Of a stretch of DNA of 64,000 nucleotides, positions 1 to 8,928 are shown in pieces (the first letter of the stretch is position 1; each line of letters opens with the position of its first letter). The position numbers were made by a program, and so were the translations under genes. Location of the stretch: positions 372,001 to 436,000 of the forward strand of contig JACPOL010000008.1 in NCBI GenBank assembly GCA_016185065.1, in the 5' to 3' direction. Origin of the DNA: Chlamydiales bacterium. Lineage in GTDB: Bacteria > Chlamydiota > Chlamydiia > Chlamydiales > Rhabdochlamydiaceae. The notes under the pieces were generated by a model. It was not told the origin of the DNA. It did no database searches and was given only the letters and a program-made list of their open reading frames with translations.

Positions 1-1
1 T

Positions 2-100
2 CCAGAGACATTTATGAAAATAGAAGATCCAATTATAGATTTCCTAAGAAAAACAATCACACAAGATCCACGAAAATTGAGGGAGGCGTTTAATGGGTAA
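2..100 (+). CDS. C-terminal tail of ABC transporter ATPase (MlaF-like), partial
   Basis: The frame that is open at the window edge runs from base 2 to a TAA at 98-100 and encodes the last 32 residues of a protein (tail IIDFLRKTITQDPRKL). The next gene starts inside it (ATG at 93), an 8-base overlap typical of an operon. In Mla-type lipid transport operons the ATPase commonly precedes the MCE-domain protein MlaD, and the tail is compatible with the end of such an ATPase. No Walker motif is inside the window, so the call rests mainly on context. Confidence 0.45.
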   Translation, partial: PETFMKIEDPIIDFLRKTITQDPRKLREAFNG

Positions 101-1289
101 TTCCGCAAAGAACATGCTCATTGGAGTCTTCATCATCGCGGCTTGTACGCTTCTCGTAGGAATCGTGATGTTTCTAAAGCCTTCCGTTGGCGACGGAAAA
201 AAGACACTTTACGTGCGTTTCGCAAACATCAGCAAGATCAATATTGGCACTAGGGTCACCTACGCAGGAAAGCCCGTTGGTGAAGTGGTAGCCATTAACG
301 AGATCTATCAAGCAAGATCCCAACCGATAGATACGATCGGACGCTTCTACTTCTACCAGTTAACACTAAAAGTCGACTCAAACGTAGTCGTTTACAATAC
401 TGATGAGATCTCTCTGCAAACCTCAGGCCTCTTGGGAGAGAAGTCCGTTGCAATTATTCCAAGACGCCCTCCGAAGGGCATCACGCCTAAAATCATCTCA
501 AATCAGCCTGTCTATGCAAACTCTGTCGATCCGATTGAAAATGCTTTCAATGAGCTCTCAGGGGTTGCAGGAAAGATGGATGAGACGCTAGATGAGGTCA
601 CTAAGTGGTTAAAAGAGAATGGCGATACCGTCGCCTGCGCAGTGAAAAACTTCGGCGATGCGATGCACCAGGTAGATAAGGTCGTTGCAGAGATCCACGA
701 GGTCAAGCTGATCCCCGAAATCCATGGTGCGGTCCATCAGTTAAAAATGTCCTTTGAAAAAATACACGACGCTCTTCTTATCCTCGAAGCGGGCGGCACA
801 TTTGAGAACATTGCAACCACATGCAAAAACCTAAAACAAGCAACGGGTTCAATTGATATCATCTCCCAAGATCTCGCAGATGGAAAAGGCACTCTTGGTA
901 AGCTGATTAAAAATGATGACCTCTACCTGCGCTTTACAGCTGTAATGAGTAAAGTCGACACTCTGATGAATGATGTGAACCAGTATGGAATTCTCTTCCA
1001 CTTGAACAAGGGCTGGCAGCGCACTCACGCCCAGAGAGCCACTCTGCTAACCGCTTTAGACACTCCACAGAGCTTTAAAGACTACTTCGTAAAAGAGGTA
1101 GACCAAGTTAACAGCTCTATGCAGCGCATCTCGATGCTTATCGAGCGGGCTGAGCAGACACCAGAAAAAGAGAAGATTCTACAGAATGAGCTCTTCAAAG
1201 AGGATTTTGCAGAGCTACTCAGAAAAGCCGATGAGCTCGCCGACAACTTAAGACTCTATAACCAGCAGCTAGTGGAGTCGATGAAGTAA
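93..1289 (+). CDS. mlaD: MlaD family (MCE domain) lipid-transport protein
   Basis: Predicted periplasmic, membrane-anchored substrate-binding component of a Mla-type ABC system that moves phospholipids between the two membranes. At 398 residues it has one N-terminal membrane anchor (about 9-28), then an MCE domain (about 38-120) with the typical segment [17 protein letters not shown], then a long mostly helical C-terminal part. E. coli MlaD is only about 180 residues; the longer helical tail resembles Mce/MlaD proteins of other phyla. The start ATG follows GGGAGG with close spacing and lies inside the preceding ATPase gene. The stop overlaps the next start (TAATG), so the genes are probably cotranscribed. 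Confidence 0.8.
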   Translation: MGNSAKNMLIGVFIIAACTLLVGIVMFLKPSVGDGKKTLYVRFANISKINIGTRVTYAGKPVGEVVAINEIYQARSQPIDTIGRFYFYQLTLKVDSNVVVYNTDEISLQTSGLLGEKSVAIIPRRPPKGITPKIISNQPVYANSVDPIENAFNELSGVAGKMDETLDEVTKWLKENGDTVACAVKNFGDAMHQVDKVVAEIHEVKLIPEIHGAVHQLKMSFEKIHDALLILEAGGTFENIATTCKNLKQATGSIDIISQDLADGKGTLGKLIKNDDLYLRFTAVMSKVDTLMNDVNQYGILFHLNKGWQRTHAQRATLLTALDTPQSFKDYFVKEVDQVNSSMQRISMLIERAEQTPEKEKILQNELFKEDFAELLRKADELADNLRLYNQQLVESMK

Positions 1290-1855
1290 TGGATCATCTT
1301 CACTCTCAGCTCTCTAAGGGCACCTTTCTGATTGCAAGCCCCGACATCGATGAAGGGCTCTACTTCAGAGCCGTGCTAGTTATTTGCGAGCACAGCACGA
1401 CGGGCTCGTTCGCCCTGATGATCAATAAGCCCCTAGACGTAGATATTCCGGAAGAGATCTTGAATATTAAAGAGACGCTGAATCCCAGAGTGCAGGTTCG
1501 CGCTGGAGGCCCAATCCAGCCCAATCAGATGATGCTGCTTCACTCTTCCGATCAGCTGCCCGACCAGACGCTAAAAATTTGCGAGGGTGTCTACCTTGGC
1601 GGAGATCTGCAGTTTCTTCAAGAGGCTGTGGGCAGCGCAAGCGGCCCTCATATTCGCCTCTGCTTTGGCTATGCCGGATGGGGAGCAGGTCAGCTAGAAA
1701 GGGAGTTTATGAGCGGCGGCTGGTTCGTCCATCCCGCTTCTGCAAAACACATCTTTGAAACTCCTTATGAGAAGGTCTGGCAGACAGTGCTTAGAGATAT
1801 GGGTGGCAAGTACGCCACCCTATCGATGATTCCCGACGACCTCTCTCTCAATTAA
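1289..1855 (+). CDS. YqgE/AlgH family protein
   Basis: Cytoplasmic protein of the UPF0301 (YqgE/AlgH) family, 188 residues, the usual length. Family features are visible: the N-terminal stretch [28 protein letters not shown], then [16 protein letters not shown], and the C-terminal [15 protein letters not shown]. The biochemical role of the family is not settled. The start overlaps the mlaD stop by one base, so it belongs to the same transcript. Its 3' end overlaps the opposite-strand gene at 1852 by 4 bases. Confidence 0.85.
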   Translation: MDHLHSQLSKGTFLIASPDIDEGLYFRAVLVICEHSTTGSFALMINKPLDVDIPEEILNIKETLNPRVQVRAGGPIQPNQMMLLHSSDQLPDQTLKICEGVYLGGDLQFLQEAVGSASGPHIRLCFGYAGWGAGQLEREFMSGGWFVHPASAKHIFETPYEKVWQTVLRDMGGKYATLSMIPDDLSLN

Positions 1856-2178
1856 GTGTGGCTTGTAACACGTCTATAGAGGAGCTGTCCTGCTGCCGAT
1901 GCACAAGGAACAGAGAATGGCTGTGCAGCGCATGCTACAGCAACGGGCGTAAAATCTTGCACCACTTCGGCTCCAGCTGTTACAACTGCACTTAGACATC
2001 TTCTGCTCACAACACCATCTTCGCTACTGCACTCTTCTTGTACTTGATTGCGCCTGCAAGCCTCGTAAATAATATACACAAGCAGAGCTGCACCTGCTAA
2101 TGCAACAACAACCTTTCCTGCTGTCTTCAATCCACTGTCATTTGATCCACTCACACCTAAACCTGCTACCGCTGACAT
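1852..2178 (-). CDS. Small membrane protein, unknown
   Basis: Unrecognised 108-residue protein. One clear membrane segment (about residues 20-38, [20 protein letters not shown]) follows a Gly/Ser-rich N-terminus; the rest contains four further cysteines and a second weakly hydrophobic stretch. The start chosen is the ATG at 2178 because GGAGG lies 5 bases upstream; an in-frame ATG 24 bases earlier has no such site. In the leader a perfect 8-bp hairpin (CATCAAGA / TCTTGATG, 2197-2216) sits just before the ribosome binding site and could affect initiation. Expressed convergently to yqgE. Function unknown. Confidence 0.6.
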   Translation of the reverse strand: MSAVAGLGVSGSNDSGLKTAGKVVVALAGAALLVYIIYEACRRNQVQEECSSEDGVVSRRCLSAVVTAGAEVVQDFTPVAVACAAQPFSVPCASAAGQLLYRRVTSHT

Positions 2179-2292
2179 ATTGTCCTCCGTTTTTTCCATC
2201 AAGAAAAATCTTGATGAAATCTTTATATTCCGAAGAACAATTTATGTCACTTACTCGCGGCAAGTTTTTTTACTGTAGAGGTAAAGGAATAG

Positions 2293-2410
2293 AACAGGAT
2301 AAGTAGGATCGGCGCTAGGCGCCGGCAGGATATTTAGGATGAAAAAAGATATCCTGCACATCTTGCCGACGCAAGTAGCGGCGATCCTCCCAGCGAAGCT
2401 GGATCTTGTT
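2293..2410. repeat. Palindromic dispersed repeat, family B copy 1
   Basis: Imperfect palindrome of 118 bp starting AACAGGAT and ending GGATCTTGTT, with internal GGCAGGAT / ATCCTGCC-like blocks. A second copy with the same ends is at 27961-28070. It looks like a REP- or MITE-like element; no ORF is present. Confidence 0.65.
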
Positions 2411-2450
2411 ACTCTTTTATTAAGAAAAAGGAGCCGGGCAATTCAGAGGT

Positions 2451-2780
2451 CTACTTTCTTCGAGGGATGAGAAAGATGATGCCGCCGAGGGCGATGAGCA
2501 CGATACCGCCGATCTTGCTCCATCCGGCTATCTGACGATAGTGCGCAGCTTCCATGCTGCCCTCATCGATCTTCTTCTGGACAGAGCCACTCAGGCTCTT
2601 GCCAATCTCTTTGGTCGCAGGATTGAGAGAAGTGATCCCTGTTCCAACATCTACTTTCTTCTGGGCACTTGAGATCTGCTGCTCCCCTTCTTCAACTTGG
2701 CCCATGATGTACATCGACATACCGATCATACCAAGACCACAGACAACAACGATAATTCCTAAGATCTTTCTAAAGTTCAT
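2451..2780 (-). CDS. Two-TM small membrane protein, unknown
   Basis: 109 residues with membrane segments at both ends (about 5-27 and 86-104) and a polar, glutamine- and lysine-rich central loop of about 55 residues. It ends in a positively charged IPRRK tail, predicting the C-terminus in the cytoplasm. The layout resembles small DUF3185-like inner-membrane proteins, but no family is firmly recognised. It starts 7 bases after the stop of the large gene at 2788, so the two are probably one transcript. Confidence 0.6.
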   Translation of the reverse strand: MNFRKILGIIVVVCGLGMIGMSMYIMGQVEEGEQQISSAQKKVDVGTGITSLNPATKEIGKSLSGSVQKKIDEGSMEAAHYRQIAGWSKIGGIVLIALGGIIFLIPRRK

Positions 2781-2787
2781 ATAACAC

Positions 2788-4926
2788 TTACGCTGCTGGT
2801 TTAATTTCTAATTTGTTTAAAAGCGGTTGACCGAGAAGCTTTCTAGCCTTCTCCAAAAATGCTTTTTTATTCGCACTAAACTTCTCATCGGCTTGTGACA
2901 TTGCGCTCACCATCCGAGTAAATCTTGCAGTATCGATGGGGCGCTCTCGTACCTGAAGGGCTGGCGAGTAGAGCATCCAGAGAAGAAACTCTTTCTCACT
3001 TGCGCTCCACTCAATTCTCCCTTCGAGCATTTTTACAAAGGCAAAGAAGCCTGCTGCTGTCGCTTCGCCAATGTCGATCGAATCTTTGCACGTGAAACTC
3101 ATCGAATCTGGCTTAATCATCAAGATGAGCTTCATGAAGAGAAATTGATAGAAGATCTCGATAAAATCGAGACGCTCTTTTCTTGAAAGAGCCTTTTTAG
3201 AGTCGAAAAAAGTTTCATGGATCGTGTGTAACGCGCCTTCAGTAAAGCTCACGATCTCCTCCCTATCCAGAGAAGAAGGAAAGAAGAAGCCGCAAGACTC
3301 TCCGCTAGCTATCTGCTCTTTGAAGCTTACTATAAATCCCTCGGCATCCTCCTCTGCTTGATAGGCTCCGCTCTGGTTGTAGAACTCGGTATTTTTGCAG
3401 ATAGTCACTACGGTAAGAGCCTTGGAAAATTCAGCTTCATTCTGCATCTTCTCAAGAACGCTGCAGCGTGCGTGCTCCTGCCAAGAGGTGCGGTCTTGTA
3501 AATTAAAGAGGAGGTGACGCTGCCCCTTCATCTGCTGCTGAAGAGAGCGTAGAAAGCCTTGGAACTCGGGAACGACCTCTACCTTGTTAATCACCTCTTG
3601 GTGGATAGGGGCGGGAAATCTGAGCGCAGTTACATGCAGATCTTCAGAAACAACTGTGTAGAGCTGGGAGGGAAAATTCTCTTGAGAGAATGGATCGAAA
3701 CCCATTCTTTCATCCCCCTCTCTAAAGAGGTCGAGTGTTTTAAGTAGTGGGCCGTTTGGATAACGCTTGAGAACATATCGAATTCTCTCATCATCCTCTA
3801 ACAGCTCTTCCCAGACCGTATGACTCTTCTTTCGCTTGATTTTGCTTTCGCCCTTTTCAATGAGTCGCTGGATAAAAGAGGTCGCGGCCTTCCGATTGCC
3901 CACATGCATAAATAGTCCGCTGCTAAGCGCAAGGCTTAAATTGACTACAGCGTGTATGAAGCTCTCTCTTGAACTAGCTTCTGTGGCGATGTATTTTCTG
4001 TACTCTTCCGAATTGAGCGCTTGTCTTAAAAATGCGTGAAAGTCGGAGAAGTAGCTTATGCAGTTCTTAGTCGCGTTTTCGCTCATCCGGTTACGAGGAT
4101 TGGCAGCGAGCATGAGGGCCATTATGGCCCCATTCAAAGCCGAAATACACTCTCTATCTTTGTGGTGCATCGCATCTTTAAAGTAGTCGTCGAGATGTTG
4201 CGAAGCAAGCTGCAGGATCTCTTTTGCTGCCGTGTGGGTATCGACATCTTCTACGATCTTTATTTTAAGCAGTGGATCATCGCCTTCAGGATCGCTAACT
4301 GTCTCGTCAAACTCTCCAACGAGGCGCACATGCCGTAGCAGGTTTGGATTGAAAAAGGGCTGCCCATTCTCCTTGCGGATATAGAAGAGCTCATACTCTC
4401 TATCACGACGGACGGTCTCAAGATCTTTTAAGCCCCGTTTCTGGAGATCGATAGCGCCCTCTTCTTGTGGAGCTTCCGACTCCTGCTTAAAAACCTCTTG
4501 GACCACGCTTGCACCATGAAAACGTTTTACGATTTTCGAAAGGTAGAAGTTTTGTAGATCTTTATACTCTTTTAATTGGAGGACACTATCAGAGGAGCGC
4601 GCTCCTTTAAAAAGCGAGGTGTACTTGTCTAGCTTCTGAGCCGCTTCTCCGGCTAATACCATGATCGCTTCGATGCCTCTCTGCATCTCGGCATCTTTTA
4701 GCTCACCCTTCTCTTTCTGATAGATGTGCTCTAGGTAGTTATTGATCGCGCGAAAGGTCTCTTTAACCGTTTCTGGATTCTGAGAGATATGAGTAGAGTC
4801 GAGAAAGTTTGCACTCTGCAACTCCTCGTCGAAAGGAGTGGAAGGGATTTCGAGCTCTGCCATCGTGGAGAGATTGTCCACAGCTTCCATTAGAGTGAGC
4901 CCTTCTTGCGGTTGCTTGCTGGCCAT
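2788..4926 (-). CDS. Large unknown protein, weak RasGEF resemblance
   Basis: About 712 residues, soluble, no signal peptide or membrane segment. ATG at 4926 is preferred because AGGTGGGT lies just upstream; an in-frame GTG two codons earlier is possible. Residues about 255-345 show a pattern like the RasGEF catalytic domain: a helix with ALNGAIMALMLA, then FHAFLRQALNSEEYRKYIA, then FIHAVVNLSLALSSG, comparable to the family's AI..AL, N..YR and IPFLG..L.DL..G segments. This is a weak manual match. The AT-rich upstream region and large size resemble host-directed effectors of chlamydia-like bacteria. Otherwise unrecognised. Confidence 0.55.
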   Translation of the reverse strand: MASKQPQEGLTLMEAVDNLSTMAELEIPSTPFDEELQSANFLDSTHISQNPETVKETFRAINNYLEHIYQKEKGELKDAEMQRGIEAIMVLAGEAAQKLDKYTSLFKGARSSDSVLQLKEYKDLQNFYLSKIVKRFHGASVVQEVFKQESEAPQEEGAIDLQKRGLKDLETVRRDREYELFYIRKENGQPFFNPNLLRHVRLVGEFDETVSDPEGDDPLLKIKIVEDVDTHTAAKEILQLASQHLDDYFKDAMHHKDRECISALNGAIMALMLAANPRNRMSENATKNCISYFSDFHAFLRQALNSEEYRKYIATEASSRESFIHAVVNLSLALSSGLFMHVGNRKAATSFIQRLIEKGESKIKRKKSHTVWEELLEDDERIRYVLKRYPNGPLLKTLDLFREGDERMGFDPFSQENFPSQLYTVVSEDLHVTALRFPAPIHQEVINKVEVVPEFQGFLRSLQQQMKGQRHLLFNLQDRTSWQEHARCSVLEKMQNEAEFSKALTVVTICKNTEFYNQSGAYQAEEDAEGFIVSFKEQIASGESCGFFFPSSLDREEIVSFTEGALHTIHETFFDSKKALSRKERLDFIEIFYQFLFMKLILMIKPDSMSFTCKDSIDIGEATAAGFFAFVKMLEGRIEWSASEKEFLLWMLYSPALQVRERPIDTARFTRMVSAMSQADEKFSANKKAFLEKARKLLGQPLLNKLEIKPAA

Positions 4927-5043
4927 ACCCACCTACTTTTATTGTTTTTTATCTATTCTGAATTATAAATTAATTAATTTAATTAAAAAACTATTATAAA
5001 TAATTAATTATAATTAATTATTAAACAACTGGAAATAAGGTGA

Positions 5044-6093
5044 TTAGAGATATCTAGAAAGAGCGTAGAAGAGGGCGCCCGAGACCAGAGCAGACCCCGG
5101 AAGGGTCAGAGCCCAAGCAAGGGCGATCTTTTTAGCTGTGAGCCATTTGACGGTTTTAGCAGACTTAGCAGCCCCTACCCCCGTGACACTGCCCACAATC
5201 ATCTGTGTAGAGCTAAGGGGCATCCCGAGAAAGCTCGCAGTGAGGATGACGCACGAGGCGCTAAGCTCTGTTGCAAAGCCCTGAACAGGGGTGATTTTGG
5301 CAATGTCATACCCAACCGTTTTAATGATGCGGAAGCCGCCCGATGCGGTTCCAAGCCCCATCATGAGGGCACAGAGCAGGATGACCCAGATTGGAATCGC
5401 AAGCGAGGTGACAAGACCTGTTGAGAAGAGGCCCATTGTGATTAGCGCCATGCTCTTCTGCGCATCGTTAAATCCGTGAGAGAGCGCAACGAGCGAAGCA
5501 GAGCCCATCTGAAGGTAGCCAAAGAGCTTCTCATTCTTCCTACCATGGGCAAACCTGGCGAGGAGTTTCATGAGAAGAAAAGCGAGAAAGAAGCCGACGA
5601 TTGGCGAGACGATAAGAGGAATTAGAACTTTACCAATAATTCCACCCCACAAGACCAGCTTGGGGCCTCCCGCTACCCACGCAGCTCCAACAAGACCGCC
5701 AATGAGCGCATACGAGGAGCTGCTCGGCAGTCCAAAGTGCCAGGTAATTAGATTCCAGGTGATCGCCCCCACGACAGCGGCAAGAACCATAAGCGGGGTT
5801 GTGAATTCTGGAGAGATAAGCCCCGAGGTGATCGTCTTAGCAACTCCGCTAACTTGGGTCGCTCCAATGGTGTTTAAGATCCCTGCCAGGACAATTGCAG
5901 TAAGCGGCGCTAAGACGCGCGTTGCCACTACGGTGGCCACGACATTTGCAGCGTCGTGAAAGCCATTCGTATAATCGAAAATCAGGCCAAAAATAATAAT
6001 TAGCAGGACGATCTCATTCACACCCCCTGCATAGCGCAAGGGGTAAATAGGATCAAGAAGAAGCTCCCTTGTGCTCCTCTTTGTCGTCACCAT
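5044..6093 (-). CDS. pit: PiT family inorganic phosphate transporter
   Basis: Inner-membrane Pi:cation symporter of the PiT family. Both duplicated family signatures are present: DYTNGFHDAANVVAT near the N-terminus and LSHGFNDAQKSMALI in the second half, each followed by several membrane helices. The 349-residue length is on the short side of normal. The first about 25 residues overlap the preceding gene (6053-6093) and are not typical, so initiation at the GTG near 6021, close to the first helix, is possible. PiT genes of Chlamydia sit beside a PhoU-like DUF47 gene; none is seen here. Confidence 0.88.
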   Translation of the reverse strand: MVTTKRSTRELLLDPIYPLRYAGGVNEIVLLIIIFGLIFDYTNGFHDAANVVATVVATRVLAPLTAIVLAGILNTIGATQVSGVAKTITSGLISPEFTTPLMVLAAVVGAITWNLITWHFGLPSSSSYALIGGLVGAAWVAGGPKLVLWGGIIGKVLIPLIVSPIVGFFLAFLLMKLLARFAHGRKNEKLFGYLQMGSASLVALSHGFNDAQKSMALITMGLFSTGLVTSLAIPIWVILLCALMMGLGTASGGFRIIKTVGYDIAKITPVQGFATELSASCVILTASFLGMPLSSTQMIVGSVTGVGAAKSAKTVKWLTAKKIALAWALTLPGSALVSGALFYALSRYL

Positions 6094-6682
6094 CAGCTAC
6101 CTTCGTCTGCTCCACAACTAGCTGATAACGTCCTCCCGTCTCAGACTCTGAAGCACCCAAAATGATCCCTTTGACTAGAGCAAATTCTTTCTCTGTAAGG
6201 ATCTTTCCCTCATTACAGATCGGATACTCACCCGCGAATCGATGCGTAGCGATCCAGGTGCTGACTTTATGAGCGACGGTTATCCCGACTTGTACATAGA
6301 GGGTCACTCCCCCTCTAGCCCCCAGAGCTGTTTCAACTCTATGAGGAGTGCTCTTGGGGAACTTCTGATAAATAAAGGCGAGAGCATAGTTTCTATCCAT
6401 CGTGGCATAACGAAGAGCTAGATAGGCTCTACCTGAAGAGACGCCTTTTACAACGTCGGCAGGAAGCTCTTTTGCGCTCTTCCAAGGGCAGGGATCCTCC
6501 CCCTCATTCAGCTGCACGTTGACAGTGGGAATGCTCTTTAGAAGATCAGCTCCCAGCTGCTTTTCCAGATAGGCGAACTGGATCTGATTCTCCTTCTCGC
6601 TCTCTCTAACTTGAGCGGCGAGTCTTTCTGCTAGTACATTAAATGCTGGTCGGTTTGTAGGTGAGTTCGTTCGCGATGTCAT
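6053..6682 (-). CDS. Unknown soluble protein upstream of pit
   Basis: 209-residue protein without recognised domains, signal peptide or membrane segment. The start at 6682 is chosen because AAAGGA lies 7 bases upstream; an upstream in-frame start at 6724 would read through the repeat at 6708-6762. The central part is mixed alpha/beta (ALRYATMDRNYALAFIYQKF, GGVTLYVQVGITVAHKV) and the C-terminus is charged (DGDDKEEHKG). Its 3' end overlaps the pit frame by 41 bases, indicating translational coupling, but a phosphate role is only an inference from that. Confidence 0.6.
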   Translation of the reverse strand: MTSRTNSPTNRPAFNVLAERLAAQVRESEKENQIQFAYLEKQLGADLLKSIPTVNVQLNEGEDPCPWKSAKELPADVVKGVSSGRAYLALRYATMDRNYALAFIYQKFPKSTPHRVETALGARGGVTLYVQVGITVAHKVSTWIATHRFAGEYPICNEGKILTEKEFALVKGIILGASESETGGRYQLVVEQTKVADGDDKEEHKGASS

Positions 6683-6707
6683 AGTTTTTTCCTTTAGCAA
6701 AAATTTT

Positions 6708-6762
6708 GAACGGCCCCTCGCCACAATCCCGGCTCTTTTAGAGCCGGGTCTAGGCGGGATTC
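6708..6762. repeat. Hairpin repeat, family D copy 1
   Basis: Begins AACGGCCCCTCGCC and contains a near-perfect hairpin, CCCGGCTC / GAGCCGGG. A clearly related copy, in opposite orientation, lies at 22465-22516 just after the RHS gene. Between divergent genes here, so not simply a terminator. Confidence 0.6.
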
Positions 6763-6940
6763 ATATTCTCTTTTATCCTTGAGCCGAAGAGAATCTCCTT
6801 TCATTATGAAGGAATTCTTTAAACGCGAAGAGTTTAATACACATTAAAAATTTAATTCCAGAACAAGTGATATCAAGTTTTGTTTTGGACTAAAAAATCA
6901 TTAAATAGTAAATCTGGGTTTTAATACTGGAGGACCTCTC

Positions 6941-7765
6941 ATGCGTATATGGAAACTCTGCTCTCTCTTAATGCTCGCTTCGAACTTTGCTACTGCAGCT
7001 CAAATCAATCCTCATAGCCCCAACCTGGGAGAGGTGCGCCTCGTTCCCATCACTCCGACGGCTGAATCGGACAACGTTCAAACCTTCATCGTCTTCCCGA
7101 AAGAGGGAGATATTAAGACCTCGAATCCGGTAGAGCTCGAGCTCCGCGTGCAGGGCTATCCGATCGGCACAAACACTGAGATCCCTCGTGCGAAAGAGAT
7201 CTACAACGACCCTGCCGGCCAGTCGATGCACGTCGTGATCGATAACCAGCCCTATTTTGAGATCAATGAGGCCTTCGTAGACGCTCTCGACAACAATGAG
7301 ACCTACTACGACCAGACACTGGAGATCAACATTCCCTTTAAACTCAAGCCAGGCGCCCACACGATTCGCGTCTTTCCAGTAAGATCTTTCAACGAAAGCT
7401 TAAAGGGCGACAACTGCTTTGCTTCTGGCACCTTCTACATGGGCAAAAAAGAGGAGCTGAAGGATATCGACCTCTCCGCTCCATACATCACCTACAACGA
7501 GCCTCAGGGTGAGTATGACTTTCACCCTGCAACTCCAATTCTTCTCGACTTCTACATCACCAACTGCCAGTTATCAACAGATGGCTACAAGGTTGAGGTC
7601 TCCATCGATGGAAAGAAAGAGCGCGTGATCTCAAACTGGGTACCCTACTATATCTACGGACTAAAGAAGGGGTCCCATACGATCCACCTCCAACTCATCG
7701 ACTCTTCAAACGCCCCAGTCCCAGGAGCATTTAACTCGGTCGACCGCACCTTCAAAATCCTCTAA
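6941..7765 (+). CDS. Secreted protein, unknown (Ig-like fold suspected)
   Basis: 274 residues with a classical signal peptide (MRIWKLCSLLMLASNFATA, cleavage after ATA/A). The mature part has beta-rich blocks, two of which contain the phrase pattern of Ig-like or carbohydrate-associated sandwich domains (PGAHTIRVFPVRSF and KGSHTIHLQLIDS), suggesting two related beta domains. A GGAGG ribosome binding site lies 7 bases before ATG. The gene stands alone, with a palindromic repeat downstream. No function is assigned; periplasmic or surface location is expected. Confidence 0.65.
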   Translation: MRIWKLCSLLMLASNFATAAQINPHSPNLGEVRLVPITPTAESDNVQTFIVFPKEGDIKTSNPVELELRVQGYPIGTNTEIPRAKEIYNDPAGQSMHVVIDNQPYFEINEAFVDALDNNETYYDQTLEINIPFKLKPGAHTIRVFPVRSFNESLKGDNCFASGTFYMGKKEELKDIDLSAPYITYNEPQGEYDFHPATPILLDFYITNCQLSTDGYKVEVSIDGKKERVISNWVPYYIYGLKKGSHTIHLQLIDSSNAPVPGAFNSVDRTFKIL

Positions 7766-7777
7766 AAATCCGGATCG

Positions 7778-7957
7778 TGCGCAACGGACGGTAGAGAGGG
7801 TACGGACAGGAAATGGACTAAAATGGACAAGGAATGGACGCGCACAGAAGAAATAAGAGTGCCCTCTCTTCTTCTTTCTCCCTTTGGCGCGTGTCCATTT
7901 TCGTCCGTTTCCTGTTCATTCTCGTCCACTTGCGTCCATTTCTTCTTCCGAGCGCCT
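7778..7957. repeat. GGAC-phased palindromic repeat, family A copy 1
   Basis: Long imperfect palindrome. The left arm has ACGGAC/ATGGAC units and the right arm has the complementary GTCCAT/GTCCGT units, mostly 10-11 bp apart. The outer end reads GCGCTCGGAAGAAGAAATGG on the complement and the inner arm ends in ACGCGC. Copies 2 and 3 are at 31434 and 51774. No credible ORF. Confidence 0.8.
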
Positions 7958-7996
7958 CTTCTCTCTAGCGGGCTCCCGCTTTAAAATCTGCTGGAA

Positions 7997-8031
7997 GGGA
8001 ATTGTGCTGGAGCTGCACAATTCCCCTTTTT
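7997..8031 (+). terminator. Rho-independent terminator ahead of kinase-like array
   Basis: Perfect 11-bp stem GGGAATTGTGC / GCACAATTCCC with a 7-base loop, followed by CTTTTT. It ends about 20 bases before the first gene of the array and would end upstream transcription, or act as an attenuator if the array promoter lies upstream. Confidence 0.7.
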
Positions 8032-8052
8032 ACTCTTACACATTTGCACGCC

Positions 8053-8928
8053 TTGAAAAAAAGTTTACGAAAAGTGGGATGGCTCCTCGTATCGCTCTCT
8101 ATTTTTTGGGGAGTGAGGCGCTTCTGCTATAAGCAGCTGGATGGGTTCGAAGTTGGCAAGATCTCTTCACACATCGCCTTCGATCCTCGCTGGGAGATCC
8201 CTCAGCCAGCGCCGGGTAAAGAGCTCTTCGCTCGTCCCTTCACCTACCTGGGCAAAGGAGCGCAGTGCTACGTCTTCGCCTCTCAAGATCAAGAGCATGT
8301 CATCAAATTCTTTCGAGTCAGCCACATCCAAGCCCCAGAGTGGTTTACGGCTCTCCCTCTGCCCGCCTTTTTAAAAGAGTGGCGCGAGAAAAAGGTAGCG
8401 GTAAAAGAGAGCAAAAGAGAGAAGGACTTTCTAAGCTACAAGCTCGCCTATGAGAAGCTTAAAGAGGAGACGGGCCTCACCTACCTCCACTTAAACAAGA
8501 GCTCAGATCTCCACCAGAAGATTCAGATCATCGATAAGATAGGCATCAGCCACACCCTCGATCTGGATCAGATGGAGTTCATCATTCAGAAAAGGGCAAA
8601 GCCCCTCTATCCAGCAATGGAGGAGATGATCGAGAAGAAAAAATTTGATGAAGCAAAAGCGTCTATCTCCCACCTCATTCAACTGCTGGCAAAACGCCAT
8701 GCGGCGGGTCTTGCAGATAAGGATCCCGACCTTAAAACAAATTTTGGCCTCGTGGGCTCGGAGGCGATTCAGTTTGATATCGGGCGCTTTAAAATAGGAA
8801 AGTCTGCTCAAAAGGAGGACCCCTTCCAGAACGAGGTAGTACGCATCACAGATGAGTTTAAGAGCTGGCTAAAAGGACGAGCACCTACGCTCGCAGAACA
8901 TCTCGAGGCTGAAATTGAAGGCATATAA
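8053..8928 (+). CDS. Kinase-like array paralogue 1 (exported or membrane-anchored)
   Basis: First of nine tandem paralogues of one unrecognised family. Shared plan: a basic, hydrophobic N-terminus (signal peptide or anchor) ending in an FC..QTDGF-like motif; a glycine loop (here YLGKGAQCYVF) and beta-strand lysine (HVIKFF, about K85); EETG..YLHLNK; D-K-GI-H then FIIQKRA as a hinge-like strand; and a D.DP....N..G element followed by DIG. Spacing from the presumed catalytic Asp to Asn (+6) and to the DxG Asp (+18) is identical in all nine; PKA has +5 and +18. The start is uncertain: TTG at 8053 gives the best signal-like N-terminus, while an earlier TTG at 8002 lies inside the terminator hairpin. 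Confidence 0.7.
   Translation: MKKSLRKVGWLLVSLSIFWGVRRFCYKQLDGFEVGKISSHIAFDPRWEIPQPAPGKELFARPFTYLGKGAQCYVFASQDQEHVIKFFRVSHIQAPEWFTALPLPAFLKEWREKKVAVKESKREKDFLSYKLAYEKLKEETGLTYLHLNKSSDLHQKIQIIDKIGISHTLDLDQMEFIIQKRAKPLYPAMEEMIEKKKFDEAKASISHLIQLLAKRHAAGLADKDPDLKTNFGLVGSEAIQFDIGRFKIGKSAQKEDPFQNEVVRITDEFKSWLKGRAPTLAEHLEAEIEGI

Noticed and set aside
7778..7957. Tandem spaced motifs as a possible CRISPR array (also at 31434 and 51774)
   Set aside because: Units are about 10 bp apart with no spacers of 30 bp, are arranged as a palindrome, and no cas gene is nearby.
8002..8052. Start of the first kinase-like gene at TTG 8002
   Set aside because: That start lies inside the terminator hairpin and adds 17 residues absent from all siblings.
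7884..8132. Open frames of 80-86 codons in the family A repeats (also 31348-31792)
   Set aside because: They exist only because the repeat lacks stops; no ribosome binding site, biased composition, and they cross into neighbouring genes in another frame.
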